Assembly (NCBI RefSeq): GCF_016786325.1
Contig: NZ_JADWYU010000103.1
Span: forward strand, 44,735-108,734
Origin: Frankia nepalensis
GTDB lineage: Bacteria; Actinomycetota; Actinomycetes; Frankiales; Frankiaceae
DNA length: 64,000 nt
Direction: 5' to 3'
Each line of letters opens with the position of its first letter. The stretch's first letter is position 1. Positions 19,846-32,115 of this stretch are shown here, piece after piece. The notes under the pieces were generated by a model. That model was not told the DNA's origin. It did no database searches and saw nothing but the letters and a program-made list of their open reading frames with translations. The position numbers and the translations under genes are program-made.

Positions 19846-20493
19846 TCAGCCGGCCGAGCCGGCGAGGGAGAGCAGGTCGGCGTGGCAGGACTCGGCCGCG
19901 TGCAGACTCGCGAGCAGCGGGGCGAGGCCGGTCGTCGTGGACAGGCAGCCGGAGCGGTGCGCGCCCGCGGCCGTCCGCTCGGCCTCGGCGAGCCGCGCCA
20001 GCGCGCTGGCCCGCGCCGCCGGTGAGTCGTCCACACCTGGGGAGGCCGCGTTCGTCGGCGTTGCGGCGCCGACGGACCCGGTCGCGGTCGCCGAGGCGCT
20101 CGGGCTGGGGCCCGCGAGGGCCGGCACCTGCGTCGTCAGGGCGGCCAGATGCTGGGCATGGTGCGCACGCAGCGCGCCCAGCAGGCCGGCCAGCCCGGGA
20201 TGACGGGCGATCGCGGCGTCGTAGCCGGCGAGCAGGCCACGCTCGGTGCGCGCCGCCGCCTCGGCGGCGGCGAGATCGGCCGGCGGCGGCGCCGGATCGT
20301 CGGGCAGCGACTGGGTGCAGCCCGCGGCGCCGGCCAGCCCCGCGGCCGCGAGCCCCGCGGCCGGCATCGCCAGCACCGCCCGCCTCGACGGACGCCCCTC
20401 CCCACGCACGTCCCGCAGCCAATCACACTCTGGTGCCGGTCGGGTGGGCGTCTCCGCCGGCTCCGGCGGCCGCTTCGGCCCAGGGGGCCCCAT
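19846..20493 (-). CDS. DUF4439-like lipoprotein with twin-arginine signal
   Basis: A 215-aa exported protein. Residues 36-60 (SRRAVLAMPAAGLAAAGLAGAAGC) form a twin-arginine-like signal ending in a lipobox, so Cys60 or so should be lipidated. The mature part is helical, with the ferritin-like pattern TERGLLAGYDAAIARHPGLAGLLGALRAHHAQHLAAL and a second helix pair around LAEAERTAAGAHRSGCLSTTTGLAPLLASLHAAESCHADLL. A Ser/Pro/Thr linker separates the two halves. It starts the two-gene unit with the cytoplasmic DUF4439 protein. The first ~35 residues before the signal may mean the true start is further in. Confidence 0.72.
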   Translation of the reverse strand: MGPPGPKRPPEPAETPTRPAPECDWLRDVRGEGRPSRRAVLAMPAAGLAAAGLAGAAGCTQSLPDDPAPPPADLAAAEAAARTERGLLAGYDAAIARHPGLAGLLGALRAHHAQHLAALTTQVPALAGPSPSASATATGSVGAATPTNAASPGVDDSPAARASALARLAEAERTAAGAHRSGCLSTTTGLAPLLASLHAAESCHADLLSLAGSAG

Positions 20494-20719
20494 AAGCCCG
20501 CTGGCCGCCCTGGTTATCGCGTCAGGGCGCGATTGGAGGCTTACCGCGACGGACGTAGGCTAAGGATCTCGAGGGACCGCGGGTGACGTGGCCGGCGACG
20601 CGCTGGCCCGCGCCGGCGCGTGAGCCTGACAACTCGCGTGAACCTGACAACTCCTGACAACCAATGCCCGAGCCCCCGACCTCCGGTCGGCGTGGCCGGA
20701 GTGGGAAGGATCAGACGAC

Positions 20720-21697
20720 GTGGCACGGGATGCGACCGGCCGCACGGGCCATCGGTCGCCGGGCGGCGCGACACGGCCTGGTAAGGCCGCGTATTCCGGG
20801 AGCGGCCAGCCCCCGAAGACGGGGCGGTCACCGGCGGCTCAGACCGGCGAGGTGACCGAGACCGGGGTTTCCGGTGGATCGGCGAGGTCAAACCGAGAGG
20901 CCGGGAGCGCCGCCGCGCCGCGGGCCGCGGTCGCCGAGCGGCTCGCCCCGGCGCTGGCCGAGGCCGGATTCGACCTGGAGGACCTCAGCCTGTCGCGCGC
21001 CGGCTCGCGCAGCGTGCTGCGGGTGGCCGTCGACCGCGACGGCGGGGTCGACCTGGACGCCGTCGCCGACGCCAGTCGGCTGATCTCCGACCTGCTCGAC
21101 CGCGTCGGTGACGAGGTGGGCCTCACCGGGGCGTACGTGCTGGAGGTGACCTCACCGGGCGTCGACCGGCCGCTGACCGAGCCGCGACACTGGCGGCGGG
21201 CACGTGGCCGGCTCGTCGAGGCCCGGCGCGCCGACGGCGCCGTGGCGCTCGGCCGGGTGCTCGGCGCCGATGACGAGGGCGTCGACCTCGCGGTGCCCAC
21301 CGGCCCCGCCCGCCGCGGCCGCCCGGCGCGGACCAGGATCGAGCGGCTGCGCTTCGCCGACGTGGCCCGGGCCGTGGTCCAGGTCGAGTTCGGCCACGAT
21401 GCCGAGGCCGAGGGCGTCGACTCCGCGGACGCCGAGGCCGAGGCCGCGGACGTCGAGGCCGCCGAGGAGCTCCTGGACGGGGACGTCGTCCTGGAACTCG
21501 CCGGGGATCCCGACGACGCGGAGCCGGCGGGAACCGCGTTCGACGACGACGGGGCCGGCGACGGCGTCGACGACGGTCCTGACGAGTCCGATACCGGTGA
21601 TGACCAGCCCGACGGCACCGCCAGGTCCCTGCAGGCACGAGACGGCGCGGGTCGCGAGGATGTCGGCGAGACCCCGGGTGAGGAGACGGACCGGTGA
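20720..21697 (+). CDS. rimP: Ribosome maturation factor RimP
   Basis: RimP helps assemble the 30S subunit. The conserved core is at residues 70-215: LAEAGFDLEDLSLSRAGSRSVLRVAVDRDGGVDLDAVADASRLISDLLD and YVLEVTSPGVDRPLTEPRHWRRARGRLV. At 325 aa it is twice the usual length, because of a ~65-residue basic/Gly/Ser head and a ~110-residue very acidic tail (about 215-325) rich in Asp, Glu, Ala and Gly. The GTG at 20720 is the first start. The stop overlaps the nusA GTG (GTGA), giving the classic rimP-nusA-ylxR-infB operon. Confidence 0.94.
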   Translation: MARDATGRTGHRSPGGATRPGKAAYSGSGQPPKTGRSPAAQTGEVTETGVSGGSARSNREAGSAAAPRAAVAERLAPALAEAGFDLEDLSLSRAGSRSVLRVAVDRDGGVDLDAVADASRLISDLLDRVGDEVGLTGAYVLEVTSPGVDRPLTEPRHWRRARGRLVEARRADGAVALGRVLGADDEGVDLAVPTGPARRGRPARTRIERLRFADVARAVVQVEFGHDAEAEGVDSADAEAEAADVEAAEELLDGDVVLELAGDPDDAEPAGTAFDDDGAGDGVDDGPDESDTGDDQPDGTARSLQARDGAGREDVGETPGEETDR

Positions 21698-22860
21698 AGA
21701 TTAACGTCGCCGAGCTACGCGGGATCGAGCGGGAATACGACCTCTCCTTCGACACCCTGGTGGAAGCGATCGAGACGGCGCTGCTGAAGGCCTACCAGCA
21801 CACCCACGGCCAGCACACCCACCCCCAGCAGGTCGCCGGCTCCGCCGAGGAGCCGAGGCCGCCGGACGCCCGCGTGGTGGTCGACCGCAAGTCCGGCGAG
21901 GTGACCGTGCTGGCGCGCGAGACCCGCGAGGACGGCACGGCGCGGGAGTGGGACGACACGCCGGCCGACTTCGGCCGGATCGCCCAGATGACGGCCAAGC
22001 AGGTGATCATGCAGCGGCTGCGCGAGGCCAAGCAGGAGGTCACCTACGGCCAGTACGCCGACCGTGAGCACGAGGTCGTCTCGGGGGTCGTGCAGCACCA
22101 CGAGCAGCGCGCCGGCTCGAGGGTCGTGCTCGTCGACCTGGGCACGGTCGAGGGCGTGCTGCCCCCGGCCGAGCAGGTTCCGGGCGAGCAGCTCGAGCAC
22201 GGCGACCGCATCAAGTGCTACGTGGTGCACGTGGCGCGCGGGCCCCACGGCCCGTCGGTGACCCTGTCGCGGACCCACCCGGAGCTGGTGAAGGGGCTGT
22301 TCCGGCTGGAGGTCCCGGAGGTGGCCGACGGTACGGTGGAGATCGCCGCGATCGCGCGGGAGGCCGGTCATCGCAGCAAGATCGCCGTCCGCTCGAAGGT
22401 CGCCGGGGTGAACCCGAAGGGTGCCTGCATCGGCCCGATGGGCAGCCGGGTGCGGGCGGTGATGGCGGAACTGCACGGCGAGAAGATCGACATCGTCGAC
22501 TGGTCGGCCGACCCGGCCACCTTCGTCGGCAACGCGCTCTCGCCCGCGCGGGTGTCGCGCGTCGAGGTGACGGACCTCGCCGGGCGGTCGGCCCGGGTGA
22601 CAGTGCCGGACTACCAGCTTTCGCTCGCCATTGGCCGGGAAGGGCAGAACGCCCGGCTCGCCGCTCGGCTGACCAGCTGGCGGATCGATATTCACTCGGA
22701 CACGGAAGGTGAACATGGTGGCGCCGGGCGACGCCCCGCCGAGCCCCCGCGCCGAGCGGGCGCGGGACCCGCGACCGCCCGCCGGGCGGACGGCGCGGCC
22801 GGGCCGGCCGGGCGCCGGTCACCGGCCACGGGCGGGCAGCCCAGGGGCGCAACGGGATAG
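21694..22860 (+). CDS. nusA: Transcription termination/antitermination factor NusA
   Basis: A 388-aa NusA. The N-terminal RNA-polymerase-binding domain begins MKINVAELRGIEREYDLSFDTLVEAIETALLKAY; the S1 domain (HEVVSGVVQHHEQRAGSRVVLVDLGTVEGVLPP) and two KH domains (VNPKGACIGPMGSRVRAVMAEL and DYQLSLAIGREGQNARLAARLTSW) follow. It lacks the acidic C-terminal repeats of E. coli, as is normal in actinobacteria, and ends in a ~55-residue Arg/Ala/Gly tail. The GTG start overlaps the rimP stop. Residues 38-45 hold a histidine-rich patch (HTHGQHTH). Confidence 0.96.
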   Translation: MKINVAELRGIEREYDLSFDTLVEAIETALLKAYQHTHGQHTHPQQVAGSAEEPRPPDARVVVDRKSGEVTVLARETREDGTAREWDDTPADFGRIAQMTAKQVIMQRLREAKQEVTYGQYADREHEVVSGVVQHHEQRAGSRVVLVDLGTVEGVLPPAEQVPGEQLEHGDRIKCYVVHVARGPHGPSVTLSRTHPELVKGLFRLEVPEVADGTVEIAAIAREAGHRSKIAVRSKVAGVNPKGACIGPMGSRVRAVMAELHGEKIDIVDWSADPATFVGNALSPARVSRVEVTDLAGRSARVTVPDYQLSLAIGREGQNARLAARLTSWRIDIHSDTEGEHGGAGRRPAEPPRRAGAGPATARRADGAAGPAGRRSPATGGQPRGATG

Positions 22861-22867
22861 ACTCGCC

Positions 22868-23182
22868 GTGGCGCGTCGTGCGGAGCCGGTCCTTACCGGT
22901 CCTGTCCGTACCTGTGTGGGTTGCCGATCCCGGGCGGCGCGGTCCGACCTGTTGCGTATCGTCGTGGTAGACGGCGAACTTGTGCCAGATGTTCGTCGCC
23001 GGATGCCCGGCCGGGGGGCGCATGTGCATCCCGACCTGGCATGCCTCGACCTCGCGGAGCGCCGCCGAGCGTTCCCGCGGGCGTTGCGGGTACCCGGTCC
23101 GCTCGGGCTCGAGTGGGTCCGGGCTCACGTCCAGCGGATTCATGGTCCCAACCGGGACGATGGCGGCCTTGGACGTTGTTAG
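22868..23182 (+). CDS. ylxR: YlxR-family (DUF448) RNA-binding protein
   Basis: A 104-aa YlxR protein: RTCVGCRSRAARSDLLRIVVVDGELVPDVRRRMPGRGAHVHPDLACLDLAERRRAFPRALRV is the full DUF448 signature. YlxR proteins bind RNA and, in some bacteria, modulate RNase P. I chose the GTG seven bases after the nusA stop; the open frame extends upstream inside nusA but that part is a shadow. It ends in a Gly/Asp tail (NRDDGGLGRC). It lies between nusA and infB as in nearly all bacteria, 229 bp before infB. Confidence 0.88.
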   Translation: MARRAEPVLTGPVRTCVGCRSRAARSDLLRIVVVDGELVPDVRRRMPGRGAHVHPDLACLDLAERRRAFPRALRVPGPLGLEWVRAHVQRIHGPNRDDGGLGRC

Positions 23183-23411
23183 AGGTTTGGGCGGCGTCTC
23201 GCCGCCATGGGCATGCGCTTCGGCGCGTGTCCCACGTAACAGGGTGGGGGAGTGCCCCACTCGACGGGGGCGTCACCGGACAGACGCCGGACGGCGCCGA
23301 CAGGAAGCAGGTCGAGAGCGATGACCGCGCAATGAGCACGCAGCCATGATCGCGACCAGCAGGTAACGAGGTCACGCGGGCACTGAACCGCGGGCCGAAC
23401 GAAGGAGCACC

Positions 23412-26612
<3,201 letters not shown>

Positions 26613-26735
26613 CCGGCTCGGGCCGGCGCCCCCTGCTCGCTGAACAGCGCCGCGCGGGCCGGCCGGCGGCCGGGCGCGGATCCTCGCCGCAATGAGTTCG
26701 CTGGCCTGGTCGCGCTGTGCCTCGCGCTCGCGGCG
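26613..26735. other. Gap after infB with a possible 15-residue leader frame
   Basis: An ATG at 26692 opens a 15-codon frame whose TGA overlaps the GTG start at 26736 of the next small gene. The frame of that next gene is open upstream of 26736 and reads like membrane protein (GLVALCLALAAV), yet has no start codon there. A frameshift or an unusual start is possible. Confidence 0.3.
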
Positions 26736-27053
26736 GTGATCCTGGCGGTGTCCTGGCTGGTGGGGGCTCTGGACGCGTTCGCGGTGGGCGCGGTCGTCGG
26801 GGTGTGGGCGCTGTGCGTCGCGACCCGGCTGATCCTGGGACGCCACGGAGAGGACTGGACCGTTCCGGTCAGGAGTGACCAGCTTCGGGCCCTCTCGCGG
26901 GCCGGCCTGCGCCAGCGGATTTCCGAGCCGCCGTCGGGCCTTGGCGCGGGCGCGGTGTCGGCCGAGCGGGCCGCGCGGGCACGAGCGGCGCGGGAGCGGT
27001 CCACGCCGGTCACGAGTGGCACCCCGGCCGGAAGTGGCGAGAAGCATGAATAA
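26736..27053 (+). CDS. Small membrane protein, unknown
   Basis: A 105-aa candidate that I do not recognise. Residues 1-35 form one or two hydrophobic segments (ILAVSWLVGALDAFAVGAVVGVWALCVATRLIL), followed by a basic, Ala/Arg/Ser-rich cytoplasmic tail. The same frame is open before the GTG with more hydrophobic residues, so the true protein may start earlier. The next small gene begins 19 bp later. Their place after infB, where rbfA is expected, is odd. Confidence 0.45.
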   Translation: MILAVSWLVGALDAFAVGAVVGVWALCVATRLILGRHGEDWTVPVRSDQLRALSRAGLRQRISEPPSGLGAGAVSAERAARARAARERSTPVTSGTPAGSGEKHE

Positions 27054-27071
27054 CCGTCGAATGACCCGGGT

Positions 27072-27317
27072 ATGCCAGAAGGCATGGGTGCGACGAGCGA
27101 ACATGGTCGACGATCCGCTTCCGGTGGTTTGTTTCACACTCTCGCGGCCGGGCTCGACCAGGACGAGCGGGAGCAGACCCTCAATCTGATCAGGCAACGT
27201 CTTTTCGCTGACCGCGCCGCCGCGGCGGCCGGACAGCGCGACCGTCAGGTCGATGTCGGCACGCGCACACGGGCGCGTCGCCGTCGGGACAACCCGGACC
27301 AGCGCCCCAAGGGCTAA
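27072..27317 (+). CDS. Small basic protein, unknown
   Basis: An 81-aa candidate I do not recognise. The middle part (LFHTLAAGLDQDEREQTLNLIRQRLFADRAAAAAGQRD) looks like genuine amphipathic helices, while the tail is Arg-rich. The ATG has no strong ribosome-binding site. It follows the small membrane protein by 18 bp, so the two may be one unit. Coding is judged from amino-acid pattern only. Confidence 0.4.
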   Translation: MPEGMGATSEHGRRSASGGLFHTLAAGLDQDEREQTLNLIRQRLFADRAAAAAGQRDRQVDVGTRTRARRRRDNPDQRPKG

Positions 27318-27653
27318 GGCCACCCCATTACGGGTAAATGCGCCTGACAGCCACCAGGATCTGGCCGTCGCAAGGAATACGCACGGAGCGCGTTCGAGCG
27401 CTCGCGACGGGTTTCTAGTGCGCACCCGGCGGAAGGATGCCGGTTTCCCGCCGATTGCCGCGGCCCGAGTCGGGCGCCGGGTACGAATCACATATTGGTG
27501 GAATCGGCGGGGGAGCCCGCCGTTTTGTCACCGGTCCGCCACGGGCATGAGCCGGCCGATGTGCCGATGTGAGGACACGCCGACGGATGGTGACGGCGCG
27601 CCCGCGTCCACCGGACCGGCCAGCCGGGCCTGGTCGCGTCAGTTGGGGCCTGG
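27318..27653. other. Gap without recognisable genes
   Basis: 336 bp between a small plus-strand candidate gene and the stop of the minus-strand FmdB gene. Local base composition is slightly more AT-rich than average around 27330-27510. I see no RNA gene, repeat or clear promoter. Confidence 0.4.
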
Positions 27654-27884
27654 TCAGCCGCAGCCGCACCCTCCGCCGCAGCAGGCGCCACCGCCTCCCA
27701 TGGGGGCGGCCGCGCCCATGGGAGCCGCCGCGCCGCGGGCGACGGCCACCGCCGAGAACACCCGCGAGGTCTCGGCATGGCCGTCCGGGCAGGGCACGGA
27801 GGACGCCGGCGCGTCCTCGTGGATGCCGCGGCGCACCTCGAAGGAGGCGTCACAGACCCGGCAGCGGTAGTCGTAACGAGGCAT
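27654..27884 (-). CDS. FmdB-family zinc ribbon protein
   Basis: A 76-aa FmdB-type protein. It opens MPRYDYRCRVCDASFEVRRG, the family start, with a CxxC knuckle, and a second half-site CPDGH where most members have CPxCG; the last ligand is thus shifted or replaced by His. The tail is Gly/Ala/Cys-rich (GGGGACCGGGCGCG), as often in this family. FmdB proteins are small putative regulators or chaperones without firm function. It is transcribed away from the CoA-transferase gene. Confidence 0.85.
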   Translation of the reverse strand: MPRYDYRCRVCDASFEVRRGIHEDAPASSVPCPDGHAETSRVFSAVAVARGAAAPMGAAAPMGGGGACCGGGCGCG

Positions 27885-28233
27885 GCCTCGAGGATAAGGA
27901 GGCGGCGCGGCGGTCCGCGCGGAAACCGTCCGAGACCGCCGAGCTACGCGGGCATCCGTCCGATAACGGCGGTGGATGCGCGCGACAACGGTGCGTGCCC
28001 GTCTGGCCGCTCACACGCCTCGTCGGCCGGCCGGCCCGCCCGCCACGTCGACCCGGCGCTCTCCCCCGCCGGCAGAACCGGCTTTGCCCACGTCATGATG
28101 GTCCCAGTTGGGTCGTTGTGCCGGATGCCGTCGCTTCGAGTGGGATGCTGAGCGTTGCCCGTTGCCCACTCTCGGGTATCGGTGGCGTACGGGATGAAAG
28201 TTACCGAAAACGGGCGCCGAGGCGGATGAGGAG
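27885..28233. other. Divergent promoter region between fmdB and the CoA-transferase
   Basis: 349 bp between two divergently transcribed genes, so both promoters should lie here. The last 40 bases are less GC-rich (TGAAAGTTACCGAAAAC) and the plus-strand ATG is preceded by GATGAGGAG. I cannot point to certain -35/-10 boxes. Confidence 0.4.
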
Positions 28234-30444
28234 ATGACGGACCAGCTGCACGAGCTACCCCGACCGGACGGTCCCACGCGGCCGGACTCGGCGGCGGAGC
28301 CGGATCGGCGGGCGCCGTCCGACCCACCCAGGCCGACGCCCCCGCCCGACACGCCCGAGGCCGAGGACGCTTCCGGCTCGCGGACCGAAGCGGCGGTCGC
28401 CGAGGGAGATACCGCCGAGCCGGACGCGCCGACGGTCCTCACGGACGAACCCGCCACGGACCCAGCCGACGCCGACGACGCCGCGCGGGACGCGCCGAGC
28501 GTCGCCACGGACGAACCCGTCGCCCAGCCAGCCGGCGCGGCCGGCGACGCCCCCACCCAGGACCCCACCGCCCACGACCCCACCACTCACGACAGCGCCA
28601 CTGACGACAGCGCCACCCACGACAGCGCCGCCCATGACAGCGCCACCCACGACCCGGCGGACGATGACGGGCCGCCGACCGTCGTGCTGGACGAGACCGT
28701 CGCCGGCACGCCGGTCGTCGCGGGCGGGGCGTCCGCCGAGCCGGACGCGGCCGCCGCGACCGCCGCGGCTCCGCCGGCCGAGGGAGCCGGCACCGACGCG
28801 GCCGTCGGCGCGGCTCTCGAGGCGGACGCGGCCGACGTCGACGAGGACGGGGGCGAGGACGAGGACGGGGACGGGGACGAGGCTCCCCACGACGACGGCT
28901 CCGATCACGCGGAGGCGGCGACGCTGGGCGGCGCGGCCCCCGGGGAGCTGACGAAGGACGCCGACGCGGAGATCGCGAACATCATCGCGGAGTTCGCGCG
29001 GGTGGTCGGCGACCCGCTCGCCGCGGAACGGCTGACGGTGACCGGGCCGCCGGACGTGCTTCCGAGCGTCTACCGGGTGACCACCGTGGCGACCGTCGCG
29101 GCCGCGGCCGCCGCGCACGGCGCGGCCCTGCTGTGGTCCGCCCGGTCCAGGCAGGAATGCCTGCCGGTCAGCGTCGACACCCGGCACGCCGCCGCCGCGT
29201 TCCGCAGCGAGCGGCTGCTGCGGGTCGGCGGACAGCCTGCGCCGAGCCCCTGGGACACGTTGTCTGGCTACTACCAGGCCGGCGACGGCCGCTGGATCCA
29301 GTTGCACTGCAACCTGCCGCACCATCGGGCCGGCGCGCTCGAGCTGCTCCGCGCGCGCGCCGAGCCGGCCGCCGTCGCCCGCGCGGTCGCCCGGCATGAC
29401 GCGGCCCAGCTGGAGGCCGAGCTGCAGGCGATGGGCATGTGCGCCACGATGGCCCGCGACGAGCAGGAGTGGTGGGCGCATCCGGCCGGCCGCGCCGTCG
29501 CCGGGCTGCCACTGGTCGAGATCGACCGGATCGGCGACGACGTCGCCGAGGCCCGGGGCGGCCCGTCGATGGCGACGCCGGCCCGCGGGACGCGGGCGCC
29601 GGCGGTACCGGCCCAGGCGTTGTCGACGCAGGCCCAGGCCCTGGCGTCGCCGGCGCGCCCGGCGGCGGGCCTGCGGGTGCTCGACATGACCAGGGTGATC
29701 GCCGGCCCGGTGTGCGGCCGGACGCTGGCCGCCTTCGGCGCGGACGTGCTGCGGGTCGGCGCCGCGCACCTGCCGGACGCCCGGCCGCTGGTGATCGACA
29801 CCAGCTTCGGCAAGCGGAGCACGTTCCTGAACCTGCGGGTCGCCGCGGACGCGCGCCGGCTGCGCGAGCTGGTCGCCCAGGCGGATGTCGTCATCCAGGC
29901 CTACCGGCCGAAGGCGCTCGACCGGCTCGGGTTCGGGCCGGAGGCGCTGGCGAGGATCCGGCCGGGCATCGTGTGCGCGACGATCAGCGCCTACGGCCGG
30001 CAGGGCCCGTGGAGCGGGCTGCGCGGCTTCGACAGCCTGGTGCAGACCGCCTCCGGGATCGCGCTGGCCGGCACGCGCGCCGCCGGCTCCGACCGGCCGC
30101 TGCCACTGCCGGCGCAGGCGCTGGATCACGCCACCGGTCATCTCGCCGCGTTCGGCGTGCTGGCCGCGCTCGCCCACCGCGAGATCGCCGGCGGCAGCTG
30201 GCACGTGCGGCTCTCGCTCGCGCAGACCGGCCGTTGGCTGATGGGGCTCGGGGAGCGGGACACCCTCGACCTGCCCGAGCCCCGGGAGGCCGAGATCGCG
30301 CCGTTCCGGCGGGTCATGCGCAGCGAGTTCGGCGAGCTCTCCTACATCGCGCCGCCCGGCTCGGTGGGCGGCGCCGAGCACGGCTACGACCGCCCGCCCA
30401 GCTCCCTGGGCACCCATCAGGCCGGCTGGGCCCCGATCCGCTGA
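28234..30444 (+). CDS. CaiB/BaiF-type CoA-transferase with disordered acidic head
   Basis: A 736-aa protein. Residues ~240-735 resemble family III CoA-transferases: an N-terminal half (VYRVTTVATVAAAAAAHGAALLWSAR, PWDTLSGYYQAGDGRWIQLHCN) and the typical GLRVLDMTRVIAGPVCGRTLAAFGADVLRV, RPKALDRLGFGPEALARIRPGIVCATISAYGRQGPWSGLRGFDSLVQTASG. The first ~240 residues are Asp/Ala/Pro/Thr-rich with six pentapeptides (DPTAH DPTTH DSATD DSATH DSAAH DSATH), unusual for a soluble CoA-transferase. Substrate cannot be deduced. It stands alone, with a convergent glycosyltransferase downstream. Confidence 0.82.
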   Translation: MTDQLHELPRPDGPTRPDSAAEPDRRAPSDPPRPTPPPDTPEAEDASGSRTEAAVAEGDTAEPDAPTVLTDEPATDPADADDAARDAPSVATDEPVAQPAGAAGDAPTQDPTAHDPTTHDSATDDSATHDSAAHDSATHDPADDDGPPTVVLDETVAGTPVVAGGASAEPDAAAATAAAPPAEGAGTDAAVGAALEADAADVDEDGGEDEDGDGDEAPHDDGSDHAEAATLGGAAPGELTKDADAEIANIIAEFARVVGDPLAAERLTVTGPPDVLPSVYRVTTVATVAAAAAAHGAALLWSARSRQECLPVSVDTRHAAAAFRSERLLRVGGQPAPSPWDTLSGYYQAGDGRWIQLHCNLPHHRAGALELLRARAEPAAVARAVARHDAAQLEAELQAMGMCATMARDEQEWWAHPAGRAVAGLPLVEIDRIGDDVAEARGGPSMATPARGTRAPAVPAQALSTQAQALASPARPAAGLRVLDMTRVIAGPVCGRTLAAFGADVLRVGAAHLPDARPLVIDTSFGKRSTFLNLRVAADARRLRELVAQADVVIQAYRPKALDRLGFGPEALARIRPGIVCATISAYGRQGPWSGLRGFDSLVQTASGIALAGTRAAGSDRPLPLPAQALDHATGHLAAFGVLAALAHREIAGGSWHVRLSLAQTGRWLMGLGERDTLDLPEPREAEIAPFRRVMRSEFGELSYIAPPGSVGGAEHGYDRPPSSLGTHQAGWAPIR
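28561..28650 (+). repeat. Six 15-bp coding repeats
   Basis: Six consecutive 15-bp units of the type GACAGCGCCACCCAC encode pentapeptides D-(P/S)-(T/A)-(A/T)-(H/D) in the head of the CoA-transferase. The units are imperfect, so the expansion is not very recent. Confidence 0.8.
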
Positions 30445-30546
30445 CCTTCCCCGCCCGCCACCGAAGGCTCGGCCCGCGGGCGTGCCGGGACCCGCGGTTC
30501 GGCTGGCGTCACCGCCGCCCGCCGGTCAGGCGCCCCCGCCCGCCGG

Positions 30547-31968
30547 TCAGGAACCCTCGCCAGGGGATCGAGGGCGGACGGGCTCGACCGGGCCGGCCGG
30601 CGCGACCGGCCGGGCCGGCTCGGCGGGGCGGGAGGCGGCCCGCCCGCCGCTGGCCCGGACGAACCACGCCCGCAGCGCGGCGAACCGGGTCAACGTCGCC
30701 AGCACGTTGGCCGCGACGAGGACGGCCAGCTCCACCGTCCGGGGCGCGCCCGGGTCGGCGGACCGCAGGGCGGCCAGCGCGCCGCTGGTCAGCGTCAGCC
30801 CGAGACCGAAGACGGCCAGGCCGGCGAGGTGCCCACCGGCGCCGACCGTGGCGGCGCCGAACGTCAGCCGGCCGTTGACCGCCGTGTTCGCCACCGCCGT
30901 CACCGCCAGCGCGATCAGGTTGGCCCACTGCGGCCCGGTCACCTGGCGCAGCAGGACGAACAGCGCCAGGTAGGCGACGGTGCTCGCGACCCCGACCGCG
31001 GCGAACCGCGCCAGCTGGCGGCCGAGCCCGTCCCGCCCGCCGGCCACCCGCGGGGCGGCCGGCTCGGCCCGGCCGAGCTGGGCGCGCAGCTCCCGGGTCG
31101 GCAGCCGGCCGCTCGCCAGCCCCCACCCGACCCGGGCCACGCCGCGCAGGTCGGCGACCGCGGTGGGGACGATCTGCACCCGGCTGTCCGGGTCGTCCAC
31201 CCAGTCGACCGGCACCTCGTGGATCCGCAGCCCCGACCGCTCCGCCAGCACCAGCAGCTCGGTGTCGAAGAACCAGGCCGTGTCCTCGACCAGCGGCAGC
31301 AGGCGGTGGGCGATCTCGGCGCGCATCGCCTTGAAGCCGCACTGCGCGTCGGAGAACCGCACCCGCAGCGTCACCCGCAGCAGCCAGTTGTAACAACGGG
31401 AGATCACCGTCCGCTTCGGGCCGCGCACCACCCGCGCCCCGGGCGCCAGCCGCGACCCGATCGCCACGTCCGCGTGCCCCGACAGCAGGGGCGCCACCAG
31501 CGGCAGCAGCGCGTTCAGGTCCGTGGAGAGGTCCACGTCCATGTAGGCGACGACCCGGGCGCGGCTCGCCGACCAGGCCGCCCGCAGCGCCCGGCCCCGG
31601 CCCTTGCGCGCCAGTCGGACCGCCATGACCCCCGGCAGCTCGGCGGCCAGCTCGCGGGCGAGCGGCCAGGTGCCGTCGGTGCTGGCGTTGTCGACGACGG
31701 TGATCTGGAACGAGTAGGGGAAGCCGGCGAGGAGGAACGCGCGCAACGCCCGCACGCTCGGGCCGAGGTCGACCTCCTCGTTGTGGACGGGGACGACGAT
31801 CTCGACGTCCGGCCTGGCGGCCTGACCGGCGGCTCGACCACCCCATGGCGCCCGCGCCGGGAACGTCGCCGGGTGGGCGGGATCGTCGGTCGCCTCCTCG
31901 CCGTCGACGCCGGCCAGGCCGTCGGCGTCGCCGGGGATGGCGCGCCGGGCCGGCGCCGGTGGTCTCAT
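30547..31968 (-). CDS. GT2 glycosyltransferase fused to GtrA-like membrane domain
   Basis: A 473-aa protein. The N-terminal GT2 domain (about 53-295) is of the dolichyl/polyprenyl-phosphate sugar synthase type: VEIVVPVHNEEVDLGPSVRAL, ITVVDNASTDGTW, ARKGRGRALRAAW, YMDVDLSTDLNALLPLV and SDAQCGFKAMRAE. The C-terminal GtrA domain (about 320-440) has four hydrophobic segments, starting RFAAVGVASTVAYLALFVLL with NTAVNGRLTFGA. Such fusions make and flip polyprenyl-linked sugars for cell-envelope glycans or protein glycosylation. It is divergent from nothing obvious; the next upstream gene on this strand is xdhC, 147 bp away. Confidence 0.9.
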   Translation of the reverse strand: MRPPAPARRAIPGDADGLAGVDGEEATDDPAHPATFPARAPWGGRAAGQAARPDVEIVVPVHNEEVDLGPSVRALRAFLLAGFPYSFQITVVDNASTDGTWPLARELAAELPGVMAVRLARKGRGRALRAAWSASRARVVAYMDVDLSTDLNALLPLVAPLLSGHADVAIGSRLAPGARVVRGPKRTVISRCYNWLLRVTLRVRFSDAQCGFKAMRAEIAHRLLPLVEDTAWFFDTELLVLAERSGLRIHEVPVDWVDDPDSRVQIVPTAVADLRGVARVGWGLASGRLPTRELRAQLGRAEPAAPRVAGGRDGLGRQLARFAAVGVASTVAYLALFVLLRQVTGPQWANLIALAVTAVANTAVNGRLTFGAATVGAGGHLAGLAVFGLGLTLTSGALAALRSADPGAPRTVELAVLVAANVLATLTRFAALRAWFVRASGGRAASRPAEPARPVAPAGPVEPVRPRSPGEGS

Positions 31969-32115
31969 GGCTGCCAGCCTGGCCCGGCCGGCTGGGACGG
32001 CCCTTTCCGTGCGCTGTGAGCTTCCTGAAGCCAGCCTGATCCGCCCGGCCCTACCTGCCGGGACGCCCCTTTCGGCCTCCTGTCAGCCTCGGGTGGCCGG
32101 GCGGGCCGGCCCCGC

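Noticed and set aside
27253..27870. A 205-codon plus-strand frame opposite fmdB
   Set aside because: The minus strand encodes a clear FmdB zinc ribbon, and the plus frame is low complexity.
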